Positions 43,145 to 50,642 of a DNA stretch of 64,000 bases are shown here, one piece after another. The notes under the pieces are model-generated. The model made no database searches, was not told where the DNA came from, and was given only the letters and a program-made list of their open reading frames with translations. Source of the DNA: DAIRDK01 sp035403225 (GTDB lineage Bacteria > Bacteroidota > Bacteroidia > Bacteroidales > FEN-979); the NCBI GenBank assembly GCA_035403225.1, contig DAONET010000004.1, positions 1-64,000 on the forward strand. The letters run 5' to 3'. The translations under genes were made by a program, and so were the position numbers. Numbering within the stretch: position 1 is the first letter of the stretch; the number at the start of each line of letters is the position of its first letter.

Positions 43145-44689
43145 TTATAATTTGATCTCGTTCCCTTCCTGGTTAAAGATATGAAATTCAAGGAAATGAA
43201 GGGCTTTTTGCTCGACGACTTTGATCCGTTTTCCAAATTTCCGGCGCCATTTCCAGCGGTAGTGATGCCGGCGGATATAGGCGTATACAAACGGGCTCAC
43301 CGTGATGGACAGGTTCGACTCATTCTGTTCGCGGAGGAGGTAAGCGAGGTTGTTTTCGATATCGTCGATGATGAGAATACTGGGCCGTATCTTACCAGTG
43401 CCTTCGCAGGCGGGGCATTTTTCCAGGATCTGCACGCTCATCTCGGGTCGCACCCGCTGCCGGGTGATCTGAACCAACCCGAATTTACTGGGGGGGAGGA
43501 TGGAATGCTTGGCCCGGTCCTTTTTCATTTCTTCCCGGAGCTGATCATAAAGTTTTCGCCGGTTCAACCCTTGTGTCATGTCGATAAAGTCAACCACGAT
43601 AATACCACCCATATCACGCAGACGCAACTGCCGGGCCACTTCCGTGGCGGCTTCAAGATTTACTTCCAGCGCGTTGGTTTCCTGGTTGTTTTCGGCGTTC
43701 ACTCGATGCCCGCTGTTGATATCAATCACATGCAGAGCTTCGGTGTGTTCGATGATCAGGTAGGTCCCGCTCTTTATCGTCACTGTCTTCCCAAACGAAG
43801 CCTTGATCTGCTTGTCGATGTCAAAATTTTCGAAGATCGGGGTCTTGCCGGTGTATGTCTTGACGATGTTGACTTTATTGGGATAGATTCGTTGAATGTA
43901 AGTCCGGATATCGTCGGCCAGCGTTTCATCGTTGACCACGATATTATTAAAAGACTCGTTCAGCAAATCTCTGAGGATGGCTGATGTCCGGTCGATTTCA
44001 CCGATGATTCGCATAGGCGGTTTCGCCTGTACCAGTTTCGATGCGATCGTCTCCCAACGTTTAAAAAGGTTACGCAGATCCTGATCCAGATCAGCCACCA
44101 GTTTGTTTTCCGCTACGGTCCGGATAATGATGCCGCAATTTTTCGGGCGGATACTGGTGATGAGCCGTTTCAGGCGGTTACGCTCTTCCTGGCTTTTGAT
44201 CTTCTGAGATACGGAGATCTTATCGGAAAAGGGCATCAATACCAGGTAACGGCCTGCGAAAGCCAATTCGGATGTTACCCGGGGCCCTTTGGTAGAAATG
44301 GGCTCTTTGGCTATTTCTACCAAAATATTTTGATTGGGCTTGAGTACCTGGTTGATCTTTCCCGACTTCTGAATGTCTTCTTCCATCGGGAAATCAGCGA
44401 TGCTTAATCCGGGATTTTGTCCTGATTGGGCTGCCTTGATAAACTTCAGCAAAGAATTGATCTGCGGCCCGAGGTCAAGATAATGAAGGAAAGCATCCTT
44501 TTCATAACCTACATCCACAAAGGCCGCGTTCAATCCGGGCATAATCTTCTTAACCCTGCCCAAGTAGACATCTCCTACTGAAAACTCATTGTTGGATTTT
44601 TCTTTATTTAATTCAACCAGGAGTTTATCTTCGAGCAAGGCAATCTCAACCTCATTTGGGGTTGAATTTATAAATATTTCTTTATTCAC
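43145..44689 (-). CDS. rng: Ribonuclease G/E family endoribonuclease
   Basis: A 514-residue single-strand endoribonuclease for rRNA maturation and mRNA decay. The S1 domain (about 37-125, VGDVYLGRVKKIMPGLNAAFVDVG) is followed by the RNase H-like/DNase I-like catalytic core, with the metal-binding Asp residues in LHVIDINSG and IIVVDFIDMTQG. The zinc-link CPACEGTGK near 405 permits dimer-dimer contact. It lacks the long unstructured tail of RNase E, so RNase G is the closer comparison. The leader holds a 7-bp hairpin (44712-44730) that could serve autoregulation, as the E. coli rne leader does; this is an inference. It lies downstream of HU and the 29-residue gene and upstream of trpS. Confidence 0.94.
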   Translation of the reverse strand: MNKEIFINSTPNEVEIALLEDKLLVELNKEKSNNEFSVGDVYLGRVKKIMPGLNAAFVDVGYEKDAFLHYLDLGPQINSLLKFIKAAQSGQNPGLSIADFPMEEDIQKSGKINQVLKPNQNILVEIAKEPISTKGPRVTSELAFAGRYLVLMPFSDKISVSQKIKSQEERNRLKRLITSIRPKNCGIIIRTVAENKLVADLDQDLRNLFKRWETIASKLVQAKPPMRIIGEIDRTSAILRDLLNESFNNIVVNDETLADDIRTYIQRIYPNKVNIVKTYTGKTPIFENFDIDKQIKASFGKTVTIKSGTYLIIEHTEALHVIDINSGHRVNAENNQETNALEVNLEAATEVARQLRLRDMGGIIVVDFIDMTQGLNRRKLYDQLREEMKKDRAKHSILPPSKFGLVQITRQRVRPEMSVQILEKCPACEGTGKIRPSILIIDDIENNLAYLLREQNESNLSITVSPFVYAYIRRHHYRWKWRRKFGKRIKVVEQKALHFLEFHIFNQEGNEIKL

Positions 44690-44711
44690 TTCGTGCCAGA
44701 TTTATATGACT

Positions 44712-44730
44712 GCTCTGGTATAGCCAGAGC
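44712..44730 (-). promoter_or_regulatory. Hairpin in the RNase G/E leader
   Basis: GCTCTGG and CCAGAGC form a perfect 7-bp stem with a 5-base loop between the 29-residue gene and the RNase G/E start. No T-run follows, so it is more likely an RNA-stability or regulatory hairpin than a terminator. Confidence 0.45.
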
Positions 44731-44777
44731 CAGTTGCGACAGAAGGAATTGCAGCAGTACAAATAAGAGGGAGTGTT

Positions 44778-44867
44778 TTACTTCTTCTTATGCCGGTTCT
44801 TGCGCAAGCGTTTTTTCCGCTTGTGCGTTGCCATCTTATGTCTCTTTCTCTTTTTTCCGCTTGGCAT
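44778..44867 (-). CDS. 29-residue Lys/Arg-rich protein, mS38/COX24 (AURKAIP1)-like
   Basis: A short ORF that ordinary length cut-offs miss. The protein starts MPSGKKRKRHKMATHKRK and ends RKNRHKKK, with 29 residues, most of them Lys, Arg or His. This is the sequence type annotated in Bacteroidota as AURKAIP1/COX24-domain protein, related to the C-terminus of mitochondrial ribosomal protein mS38, so it is probably a small-subunit ribosomal protein. Function in this organism is inferred. It starts 21 bases after the HU stop and ends 88 bases before the RNase G/E start, on the same strand, so it looks like the middle gene of an HU-mS38-RNase G-trpS unit. An internal ATG occurs at codon 12. Confidence 0.82.
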   Translation of the reverse strand: MPSGKKRKRHKMATHKRKKRLRKNRHKKK

Positions 44868-44888
44868 AATTCAGATGTGATTAGAAAG

Positions 44889-45185
44889 TTACTTTACTTT
44901 TACTTTTACGTTACCTTTAACCTTATTCACAAAACTCTTTGCCGGTTTGAAGGCAGGAATATTGTGGGAAGGAATGATAATGGTAGTATTCTTCGAAATG
45001 TTCCTTCCTGTTTTTTCAGCTCTTCTTTTTATAATGAAACTTCCAAAACCTCTGAGGTAAACGTTCTGACCATTGATCATCGAGTTCTTCAAGGTTTCCA
45101 TAAAAGCTTCAACTGTGGCCTGGACGGCAACTTTTTCAATCCCGGTTTTATTAGCAATTTCTGCTACAATTTCTGCTTTTGTCAT
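44889..45185 (-). CDS. HU/IHF-family DNA-binding protein
   Basis: A 98-residue nucleoid protein. The N-terminal helices (MTKAEIVAEIANKTGIEKVA) and the beta-arm region with GFGSFIIKRRAEKTGRNI and the Pro-bearing IPSHNIPAFKPAKSF tip are typical of HU/IHF; the C-terminal VKGNVKVKVK tail is lysine-rich. It bends DNA, probably as a dimer. A -7 box TATATTTG lies 64 bases upstream, giving a long leader. It is divergent from mutY and heads the unit that continues with the 29-residue protein. Confidence 0.95.
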   Translation of the reverse strand: MTKAEIVAEIANKTGIEKVAVQATVEAFMETLKNSMINGQNVYLRGFGSFIIKRRAEKTGRNISKNTTIIIPSHNIPAFKPAKSFVNKVKGNVKVKVK

Positions 45186-45248
45186 GTTTTATACAGTTAT
45201 TAATGATATGATTATAATGGGTTTAAAAGTATCAGGAGAAACGAGATG

Positions 45249-45256
45249 CAAATATA
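45249..45256 (-). promoter_or_regulatory. -7 box of the HU gene (TATATTTG)
   Basis: The reverse strand reads TATATTTG, an exact consensus, 63 bases upstream of the HU ATG in the divergent HU-mutY spacer. Confidence 0.6.
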
Positions 45257-45296
45257 TGACTTTTCTGGAAACCAAAGAAATAAAACGGAAAATTTC

Positions 45297-45304
45297 CAAC
45301 TTTG
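45297..45304 (+). promoter_or_regulatory. Candidate -7 box of mutY (CAACTTTG)
   Basis: CAACTTTG differs from TAnnTTTG only at the first base and ends nine bases before the mutY ATG at 45314. An in-frame TTG at 45302 lies inside this box and should not be taken as the start. Confidence 0.5.
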
Positions 45305-45313
45305 CCACGCAAT

Positions 45314-46372
45314 ATGGAAGGTTTTACCACAAAATTAGTCAATTGGTACCGGGTCAACCGGCGCGATTTTCCCTGGCGTCGCACGCAAGACCCTTACCGG
45401 ATCTGGGTTTCGGAGATTATCCTCCAGCAAACTCGCATCGAACAAGGATTGGGATATTACGAACGATTCACGGAAAGGTTCCCCGATATCCGGTCGCTCA
45501 GCATCGCCCGGCCCGACGACGTCATGCGATGCTGGCAGGGATTGGGTTATTACTCCCGTGCCCGTAACATGATGGAAGCAGCCAGGCAGATCATGGAACA
45601 GCATGGCGGGATCTTCCCGTCAACATTCGCCGAAATCAGGACCTTAAAAGGTATTGGCCCCTATACGGCTGCAGCTATCGCCTCTATCTCCTTCGGAGAA
45701 CCCGTCCCGGTGGTCGATGGAAATGTCATCCGTTTCCTCAGCCGTTTATTCGGGATCGAAGAACCGGCCGATTCCACCACGGGTAAGAAAACTATCCACT
45801 CCCTGGCTGCCCGATTACTCGATCCTCAACATCCGGGCGATTTTAACCAGGGACTGATGGAATTCGGTCAGCAATGCTGCAAGCCGGCCAACCCGCTCTG
45901 TCACCAATGTATCTTCAGCCGTGATTGCCGGGCCCTTCAAACCGGGAAGACAGACCAACTGCCTGTAAAAGGGAAACCGGTCAAAGTGACCGACCGCTAC
46001 TTCCATTACCTGGTCGTCACGTACACCGCTGATATGGATACCTTCTTTTATATTCACCGCCGTGAAGGGAAGGATATCTGGAATGGATTGTATGAGTTTC
46101 CACTCATCGAGACAACGGGAGCTGTGACGCCTGCTCAACTGGTCAAGTCCGGCGAATGGAAAGAACTGACCCGGGGTTGCGGCGCACGGTTGATCCGGTC
46201 GGGACCGGAGGTGAAACACCAACTTTCGCACCGGCTCATCCATGCCGTTTTTTTTGAGGTGAAGGTGAACCGGCCACTTCCTGGTAACTTTCTGCAAATC
46301 AATGAAAAAGATATAAATAAGTACCCCATGGCCAAATTAACGGAGAAATACCTGAACGGTCGGAATAAATAA
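45314..46372 (+). CDS. mutY: A/G-specific adenine DNA glycosylase
   Basis: Removes adenine mispaired with 8-oxoguanine. The protein has 352 residues from the ATG at 45314. The HhH-GPD fold contains Glu34 (VSEIILQQTR), the LKGIGPYTAAAIASI hairpin (111-125) and catalytic Asp135 (PVVDGNVIR). The 4Fe-4S cluster ligands follow the C-x6-C-x2-C-x5-C spacing exactly (Cys189, 196, 199, 205). The C-terminal NUDIX-like domain (about 225-350) recognises 8-oxoG. A frame extended four codons upstream begins at a TTG inside the promoter box and is rejected. It is divergent from HU, as in other Bacteroidota. Confidence 0.96.
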   Translation: MEGFTTKLVNWYRVNRRDFPWRRTQDPYRIWVSEIILQQTRIEQGLGYYERFTERFPDIRSLSIARPDDVMRCWQGLGYYSRARNMMEAARQIMEQHGGIFPSTFAEIRTLKGIGPYTAAAIASISFGEPVPVVDGNVIRFLSRLFGIEEPADSTTGKKTIHSLAARLLDPQHPGDFNQGLMEFGQQCCKPANPLCHQCIFSRDCRALQTGKTDQLPVKGKPVKVTDRYFHYLVVTYTADMDTFFYIHRREGKDIWNGLYEFPLIETTGAVTPAQLVKSGEWKELTRGCGARLIRSGPEVKHQLSHRLIHAVFFEVKVNRPLPGNFLQINEKDINKYPMAKLTEKYLNGRNK

Positions 46373-46380
46373 TCCTTTTG

Positions 46381-46388
46381 TATATTTG
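46381..46388 (+). promoter_or_regulatory. -7 box of the MgtE_N/CBS gene (TATATTTG)
   Basis: An exact TAnnTTTG match eight bases after the mutY stop and 55 bases before the start at 46444. Confidence 0.6.
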
Positions 46389-46443
46389 CAGAAGCAAATA
46401 AAACGATTACATCCAATGGACGATTATCCGGCAAATAGAACCC

Positions 46444-47721
46444 ATGACTGCAAGAACAACATTTTATCTGAGCCAGATCCTGGGAAAAAAATTCTTCTCC
46501 CATGACCGCCGTGTTTCGGGAAAGGTCATCGATTTTTTAATCGAACTGACCCCTGTTTCCTCGTCCCCGAATAAACCTTCCCGTCCGAAAGTTATCGCCG
46601 TCAAAGTAAAAGTCGGCATGTACGAACGGGTATTCGATTTCTCCTCCCTCGAAGTACTTGCCGATAAAAGGAGTACCCAGATCATCTGTCACGAAATTGA
46701 AGAGATCTCTACCGCCTATCTTTCGAATGTTCTTTGGTTGCGCGAAAGCATCCTCCGGAAACAGATTGTCGATATTACGGGGAAGAAACTGGAAAAAGTG
46801 ACAGACGTCCGCCTGGTGGTGATCCCTTCCGGGACATACGCCATCGCGGTGGATGTCGGGATGGAAGGGGTGCTGCGAAACCTCGGGCTGGTGCAGCTCG
46901 TGGAATGGCTTGAACGCCTGTTCCGTATTTCCCTTCTGCCCACCAGGCTCATTCTCTGGGATGATATCGAAGCCATCGATGTCGCCACCTCCCAGCTATG
47001 GCTCTCCAAGGCGACCACCAAACTTACCGCCCTTCACCCTTCCGACCTGGCCGATATCATTGAAGAACTGGATAAGCACACCAGGACTTATGTCTTTGCC
47101 GCACTCGACGAAGAACAGGCGGCCGACGTACTGGAGGAGATGGAACCCGACGCCCAGTTGCAGATAATCCGAAGCCTCCCGCTGGAAAAAGCAGCCGACG
47201 TGCTGGAAAAGATGCCTGCTGATGAAGCTGCCGACATCCTCGATGAACTGGCGGAACAGAAAAAGGAAGAGCTGCTGAAGGAGATGGAAAGAGAATCTTC
47301 GGAAGAAGTGCGCGAACTTCTTGAGTACGAAGACGAAGAAGTGGGCAGTATCATGAGTACCGATATCTTTACCTTGCCTCCCGACATTACCGTTGCCGCC
47401 GCTATGGAAGAACTCCGGAAAGCAAAGCCCGAACCGATCCATATCAATACGCTGTTCATCATTGATAAAAGCGAAAGGCTGCTGGCTGCTATCTCCCTTG
47501 CTGAACTGGTTCTCGCTGATCCATCGGTCCTTATTTCGCAGATCATGAAAAAGAACCCGGTGACGGTGAAAGATACCGACCGGCTTGATACCCTTGCCGA
47601 ACTAATCTCCCGGTACAACCTGATGTCGCTCCCGGTCATTAATAATGAGGAGAAACTGGAAGGAATGGTTATGGTGGAAGATATCGTGGATGACCTGCTG
47701 GGGTTGAGGAAGACAAAATAA
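46444..47721 (+). CDS. PRC-barrel / MgtE_N / CBS protein without a channel domain
   Basis: A 425-residue soluble protein. Two PRC-barrel-like segments (about 8-85 and 88-165) are followed by an MgtE N-terminal superhelical domain (about 180-285) made of repeated E-x-x-A-D-V/I-L-E/D-x-M/L units (QAADVLEEMEPDAQ, KAADVLEKMPADEAADIL). A CBS pair closes the protein (about 295-425; MSTDIFTLPPDITVAAAMEEL and MKKNPVTVKDTDRLDTL). These are the Mg2+-sensing cytosolic parts of MgtE transporters, but no membrane helices follow, so it cannot itself be the channel. A regulatory or metal-sensing role is inferred. Its own -7 box lies upstream. It occupies the space between mutY and ssb. Confidence 0.85.
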   Translation: MTARTTFYLSQILGKKFFSHDRRVSGKVIDFLIELTPVSSSPNKPSRPKVIAVKVKVGMYERVFDFSSLEVLADKRSTQIICHEIEEISTAYLSNVLWLRESILRKQIVDITGKKLEKVTDVRLVVIPSGTYAIAVDVGMEGVLRNLGLVQLVEWLERLFRISLLPTRLILWDDIEAIDVATSQLWLSKATTKLTALHPSDLADIIEELDKHTRTYVFAALDEEQAADVLEEMEPDAQLQIIRSLPLEKAADVLEKMPADEAADILDELAEQKKEELLKEMERESSEEVRELLEYEDEEVGSIMSTDIFTLPPDITVAAAMEELRKAKPEPIHINTLFIIDKSERLLAAISLAELVLADPSVLISQIMKKNPVTVKDTDRLDTLAELISRYNLMSLPVINNEEKLEGMVMVEDIVDDLLGLRKTK

Positions 47722-47759
47722 TATCTCCCGTTGTCCTGAATTACATCCGGCATTTCCAT

Positions 47760-47767
47760 TAACTTTG
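47760..47767 (+). promoter_or_regulatory. -7 box of the MBL/beta-CASP gene (TAACTTTG)
   Basis: An exact TAnnTTTG match 17 bases upstream of the start at 47785. An ATG at 47780 is followed at once by a stop in its own frame and is not used. Confidence 0.6.
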
Positions 47768-47784
47768 CATAAAATACTCATGCC

Positions 47785-49176
47785 ATGACCATCACGCTCT
47801 ACGGTGCAGCCGGGGATGTTACCGGCTCCGCTTACTACGTCCAGACAGATTCTGCAAAGATCCTGGTTGATTTCGGAGTCTTCCAGGGAGGGAAAACCGC
47901 TGAACTCAGGAATAGGAAACTACCTCCTGTTGATGTAAAGAATCTGAATGCCGTGGCGCTCACGCATGCGCACCTCGATCATGTAGGGCGGCTTCCGTTG
48001 CTGGTCAGGGCCGGGTATTCCAATCCCATTTATGCTACCCCTGCCTCAATAGAGGTGGTCGGTCTGGTATTACGCGACTCCTTCAAAGTTCAAAGTTTTG
48101 ACCTGGAGAAGACGAACCGTCGTCGGCAACGGCTTGGACAATCTTCCCTGAGCCCCCTTTACACCCTGGAGGACGTAGAGAAGGTGTTGGATCTGCTTAC
48201 TCCTGTCGGATACAACGAACCACAGGAAATCGCTCCCGGCTGCATCCTGCGTGCCACGGAAGCCGGTCATATCCTTGGGTCTGCCAGCCTTGAACTTACC
48301 CTTGATGACAGAGGAAATAAGAAAGTGGTGGTTTTCTCGGGCGACCTTGGCCCTTCGGGAATGGCCATCCTGAAAGATTCCGTTCCGTTCACTTCAGCCG
48401 ACCTGGTCTTTATGGAATCGACTTACGGCGATCGTGAACACCGGTCCCTCGAACAGACTTTTATCGAAGGACAGGAGATCGTGATGCAGGCGATAAAAAC
48501 AAAAGGAAAAATCCTCATCCCCGCATTCGCTATCGGCCGAACACAGCAACTGCTTTATTATATCTCGGCAGGGATGGAGAGCGGCCGTATCCCCGAATTC
48601 CCGGTTTATCTCGATAGCCCGATGGGGATCGAAGCGACGAAGATTTATGTGAAACATACGGAACTGTATGACGAGGAAGCCATGGAGATGCTGAATAAGG
48701 GAATCATCAGCCAGGATTTCTCCCGGTTGAGGATTTGCCAGACAGCTGAAGAGTCGATGGCGCTGAACAACGTGGAAGGTCCCTGTATTATCATCGCCGG
48801 CTCCGGTATGTGTGACGCAGGTCGCATCCTGCACCATCTCCGTCATAACCTCTGGCGACCCGAAACAGCGGTCCTCATCGCCGGATATCAGTCCCAGGGT
48901 TCCTTGGGAAGAAGGCTTATCGACGGCGCTAAGAAAGTCAGGATCTTTGGAGAAGATATCGCCGTCAGAGCCAGCATCCACTCACTCGGAGGACTCAGCG
49001 CCCACGCGGGACAAGCAGACTTGTTGAAGTGGTTCAATGCGATTGCCCCATCCCGCCCGCGTCTTGCGATAACACACGGTGAAGACCGTGCACGGATCCC
49101 ATTGGCAGAGATTATCCGCCAAAATTATGGCATTCAACCCATTCTTCCGGTACTGGAGGATATTATCAGTGTTTAA
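47785..49176 (+). CDS. MBL-fold beta-CASP exoribonuclease-like protein
   Basis: A 463-residue metallo-beta-lactamase fold with the beta-CASP insert, related to the archaeal/bacterial CPSF-like and YsgG/Rv2752-type RNA nucleases. The zinc motif THAHLDHVGRLP is at 60-71 (His61, His63, Asp65, His66). Downstream are the motif 2/3 elements (VVFSGDLGPSG), the beta-CASP STYGDREHR loop, 'GSGMCDAGRILHHL' and the C-terminal HSLGGLSAHAGQADLL and ITHGE motifs. The 'RNA-metabolising MBL' C-terminal part supports RNA over small-molecule substrates. The exact substrate is unknown. It has its own promoter and is followed by a 259-base spacer that contains an intergenic repeat. Confidence 0.9.
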   Translation: MTITLYGAAGDVTGSAYYVQTDSAKILVDFGVFQGGKTAELRNRKLPPVDVKNLNAVALTHAHLDHVGRLPLLVRAGYSNPIYATPASIEVVGLVLRDSFKVQSFDLEKTNRRRQRLGQSSLSPLYTLEDVEKVLDLLTPVGYNEPQEIAPGCILRATEAGHILGSASLELTLDDRGNKKVVVFSGDLGPSGMAILKDSVPFTSADLVFMESTYGDREHRSLEQTFIEGQEIVMQAIKTKGKILIPAFAIGRTQQLLYYISAGMESGRIPEFPVYLDSPMGIEATKIYVKHTELYDEEAMEMLNKGIISQDFSRLRICQTAEESMALNNVEGPCIIIAGSGMCDAGRILHHLRHNLWRPETAVLIAGYQSQGSLGRRLIDGAKKVRIFGEDIAVRASIHSLGGLSAHAGQADLLKWFNAIAPSRPRLAITHGEDRARIPLAEIIRQNYGIQPILPVLEDIISV

Positions 49177-49310
49177 TATGACGAGCTGACCGGATTTTTT
49201 TACCCGGGCAATGCAGTATCGGGCACGACCGACACAGCTCTGTCCTTTAGAATCAGTAAGACTTCCAGTGTACGTCATTAACCGCTACTCCGAGTCAGAA
49301 AATAAGAATC

Positions 49311-49370
49311 ATTCTAAATTATTTTTTTCTGCATTACTTTTTCCGGAGAAACCGGATTAAGGGGAAATTA
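49311..49370 (+). repeat. Intergenic repeat, copy upstream of ssb
   Basis: Sixty bases that align without gaps to 57107-57166 upstream of recJ, with 41 identical positions by hand count. Shared cores are ATTCT.AATTAT, GCATTAC and CCGGAT.AAGG. Here the centre can form a CCGG-AGAAA-CCGG hairpin. Confidence 0.5.
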
Positions 49371-49395
49371 TGCAAGGTACCAGGCAAATTTTTTC

Positions 49396-49403
49396 TACTT
49401 TTG
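49396..49403 (+). promoter_or_regulatory. -7 box of ssb (TACTTTTG)
   Basis: An exact TAnnTTTG match 32 bases upstream of the ssb ATG and downstream of the intergenic repeat. Confidence 0.65.
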
Positions 49404-49435
49404 TTAACGGAGTTATTCACTAAAACTGATTGAAA

Positions 49436-49858
49436 ATGGCAAACGGAGTAAACAGAGTATTCCTGGTAGGAAATCTCGGAAGGGATCCGGAAATTCAGAG
49501 TTTTGAAAATGGTGTAAAGAAAGCTTCTTTCTCGCTGGCAACCACAGAAGGATACCGGAAAGAAGGCGAACGGACCGAGCACACCGAATGGCACAATGTG
49601 GTGCTATGGCGCGGGCTGGCCGAAGTGGCTGAAAAGTGGCTGAAAAAAGGCAGCACCGTATGTATTGAAGGAAAGATCCGCAAACGGGAATACGAAGACA
49701 AGGAAAAGCAAAAACGCTTTATCTATGAAATCGTAGCCGATAACATGACCATGTTGGGTGGTGGCCCTCGCAGGGACAACGTACCCGATGATACTACCGG
49801 CAATAGCAGCGATATCGTACCTGATGCACCTGCCGGCGCAGATGATCTGCCCTTTTAA
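49436..49858 (+). CDS. ssb: Single-stranded DNA-binding protein
   Basis: A 140-residue OB-fold protein that coats single-stranded DNA in replication and repair. The start MANGVNRVFLVGNLGRDPEI and the core 'TEWHNVVLWRGLAEVAEKWL' and 'GKIRKREYEDKEKQKRFIYE' are typical of bacterial SSB. The C-terminal tail ends in the acidic tip DDLPF, the partner-binding peptide. The start is the ATG at 49436; an in-frame TTG two codons earlier is not needed. A strong terminator hairpin lies just after it. Its place before gldD is conserved in Bacteroidota. Confidence 0.97.
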   Translation: MANGVNRVFLVGNLGRDPEIQSFENGVKKASFSLATTEGYRKEGERTEHTEWHNVVLWRGLAEVAEKWLKKGSTVCIEGKIRKREYEDKEKQKRFIYEIVADNMTMLGGGPRRDNVPDDTTGNSSDIVPDAPAGADDLPF

Positions 49859-49873
49859 TGTATTACCGGAAAG

Positions 49874-49908
49874 AAGCGGGAACACAGGTTTCTGCGTTCC
49901 CGCTTTTT
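49874..49908 (+). terminator. Rho-independent terminator of ssb
   Basis: AAGCGGGAAC pairs with GTTCCCGCTT and the inner CAG with CTG around a GTTT loop, followed by T5. It sits 16 bases after the ssb stop and separates ssb from gldD, so gldD must be reached by readthrough or an unseen promoter. Confidence 0.85.
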
Positions 49909-49944
49909 CCCTGACCAACCCAGGTTTTTCCATCCCCTGAATCA

Positions 49945-50550
49945 ATGAGAATTTCTTTCAATAATTTCTTCCGGATTATCTTTTTTACGGCGATTACCGT
50001 AACCTTTACTTTTTTCTTTTCTTCCTGTAAAAACGACTATACCCCCAAACCGAGAGGGTACTTCCGCATCGATCTCCCGTCGCACGAATACCGTTCATTT
50101 GATACCACTTTCCCTTTTTCGTTTGAATATCCCGTGTATGCCAGGGTTGTGGCCGACAGCAGCCCGATGGCCGAACCATATTGGATTAATGTGGTTTATC
50201 CCCGGTACAAAGCAGCCCTCCATATTTCCTATAAGCCGGTCAACCGGAACCTGGCGGTTTACCTGGAAGATGCCCACACCCTTGTGAACAAACATATCCA
50301 GAAAGCCAACGCGATCAGCCAGCAACAATATATCGACACGGCTCACCACGTCTTCGGACTCACCTATACCATCAAGGGAAGCGATGCTGCCTCCCCGTTT
50401 CAGTTCTATCTTACCGACAGTCTTTCCCATTTTGTACGCGGGGCTCTCTATTTCGATGTCGTTCCCAACAACGATTCGCTGGCGCCCGTCATCGACTTCA
50501 TCACCGAAGATGTACAGCATATGATCACGACTTTCCGCTGGAAAAAGTAG
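49945..50550 (+). CDS. gldD: Gliding motility/T9SS lipoprotein GldD
   Basis: A 201-residue lipoprotein. The signal peptide ends in FFFSSC with lipidated Cys near 27. The mature start KNDYTPKPRGYFRIDLPSHEY is the hallmark of GldD, a protein required for gliding motility in Flavobacterium and linked to the T9SS machinery. GldD proteins are usually encoded directly after gldE and ssb; here ssb precedes it but gldE is not present in the window. Its presence fits the sorting-domain cargo proteins encoded elsewhere in the window. Many non-gliding Bacteroidota keep it, so motility should not be assumed. Confidence 0.92.
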   Translation: MRISFNNFFRIIFFTAITVTFTFFFSSCKNDYTPKPRGYFRIDLPSHEYRSFDTTFPFSFEYPVYARVVADSSPMAEPYWINVVYPRYKAALHISYKPVNRNLAVYLEDAHTLVNKHIQKANAISQQQYIDTAHHVFGLTYTIKGSDAASPFQFYLTDSLSHFVRGALYFDVVPNNDSLAPVIDFITEDVQHMITTFRWKK

Positions 50551-50642
50551 ATCATCAGCATCTTTTCTCGGAAAATTTCATGACCTTTGCACTGGTACCG
50601 GGTTGAAAGTGACCTTGTTCCTAAACTTTTAATGTTTGTTTC

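Noticed and set aside
46416..46505. A short frame beginning at an ATG upstream of the MgtE_N/CBS start
   Set aside because: It would encode 29 residues out of frame with the real gene and shows no conserved pattern. It might be an upstream ORF, but nothing in the sequence supports this.
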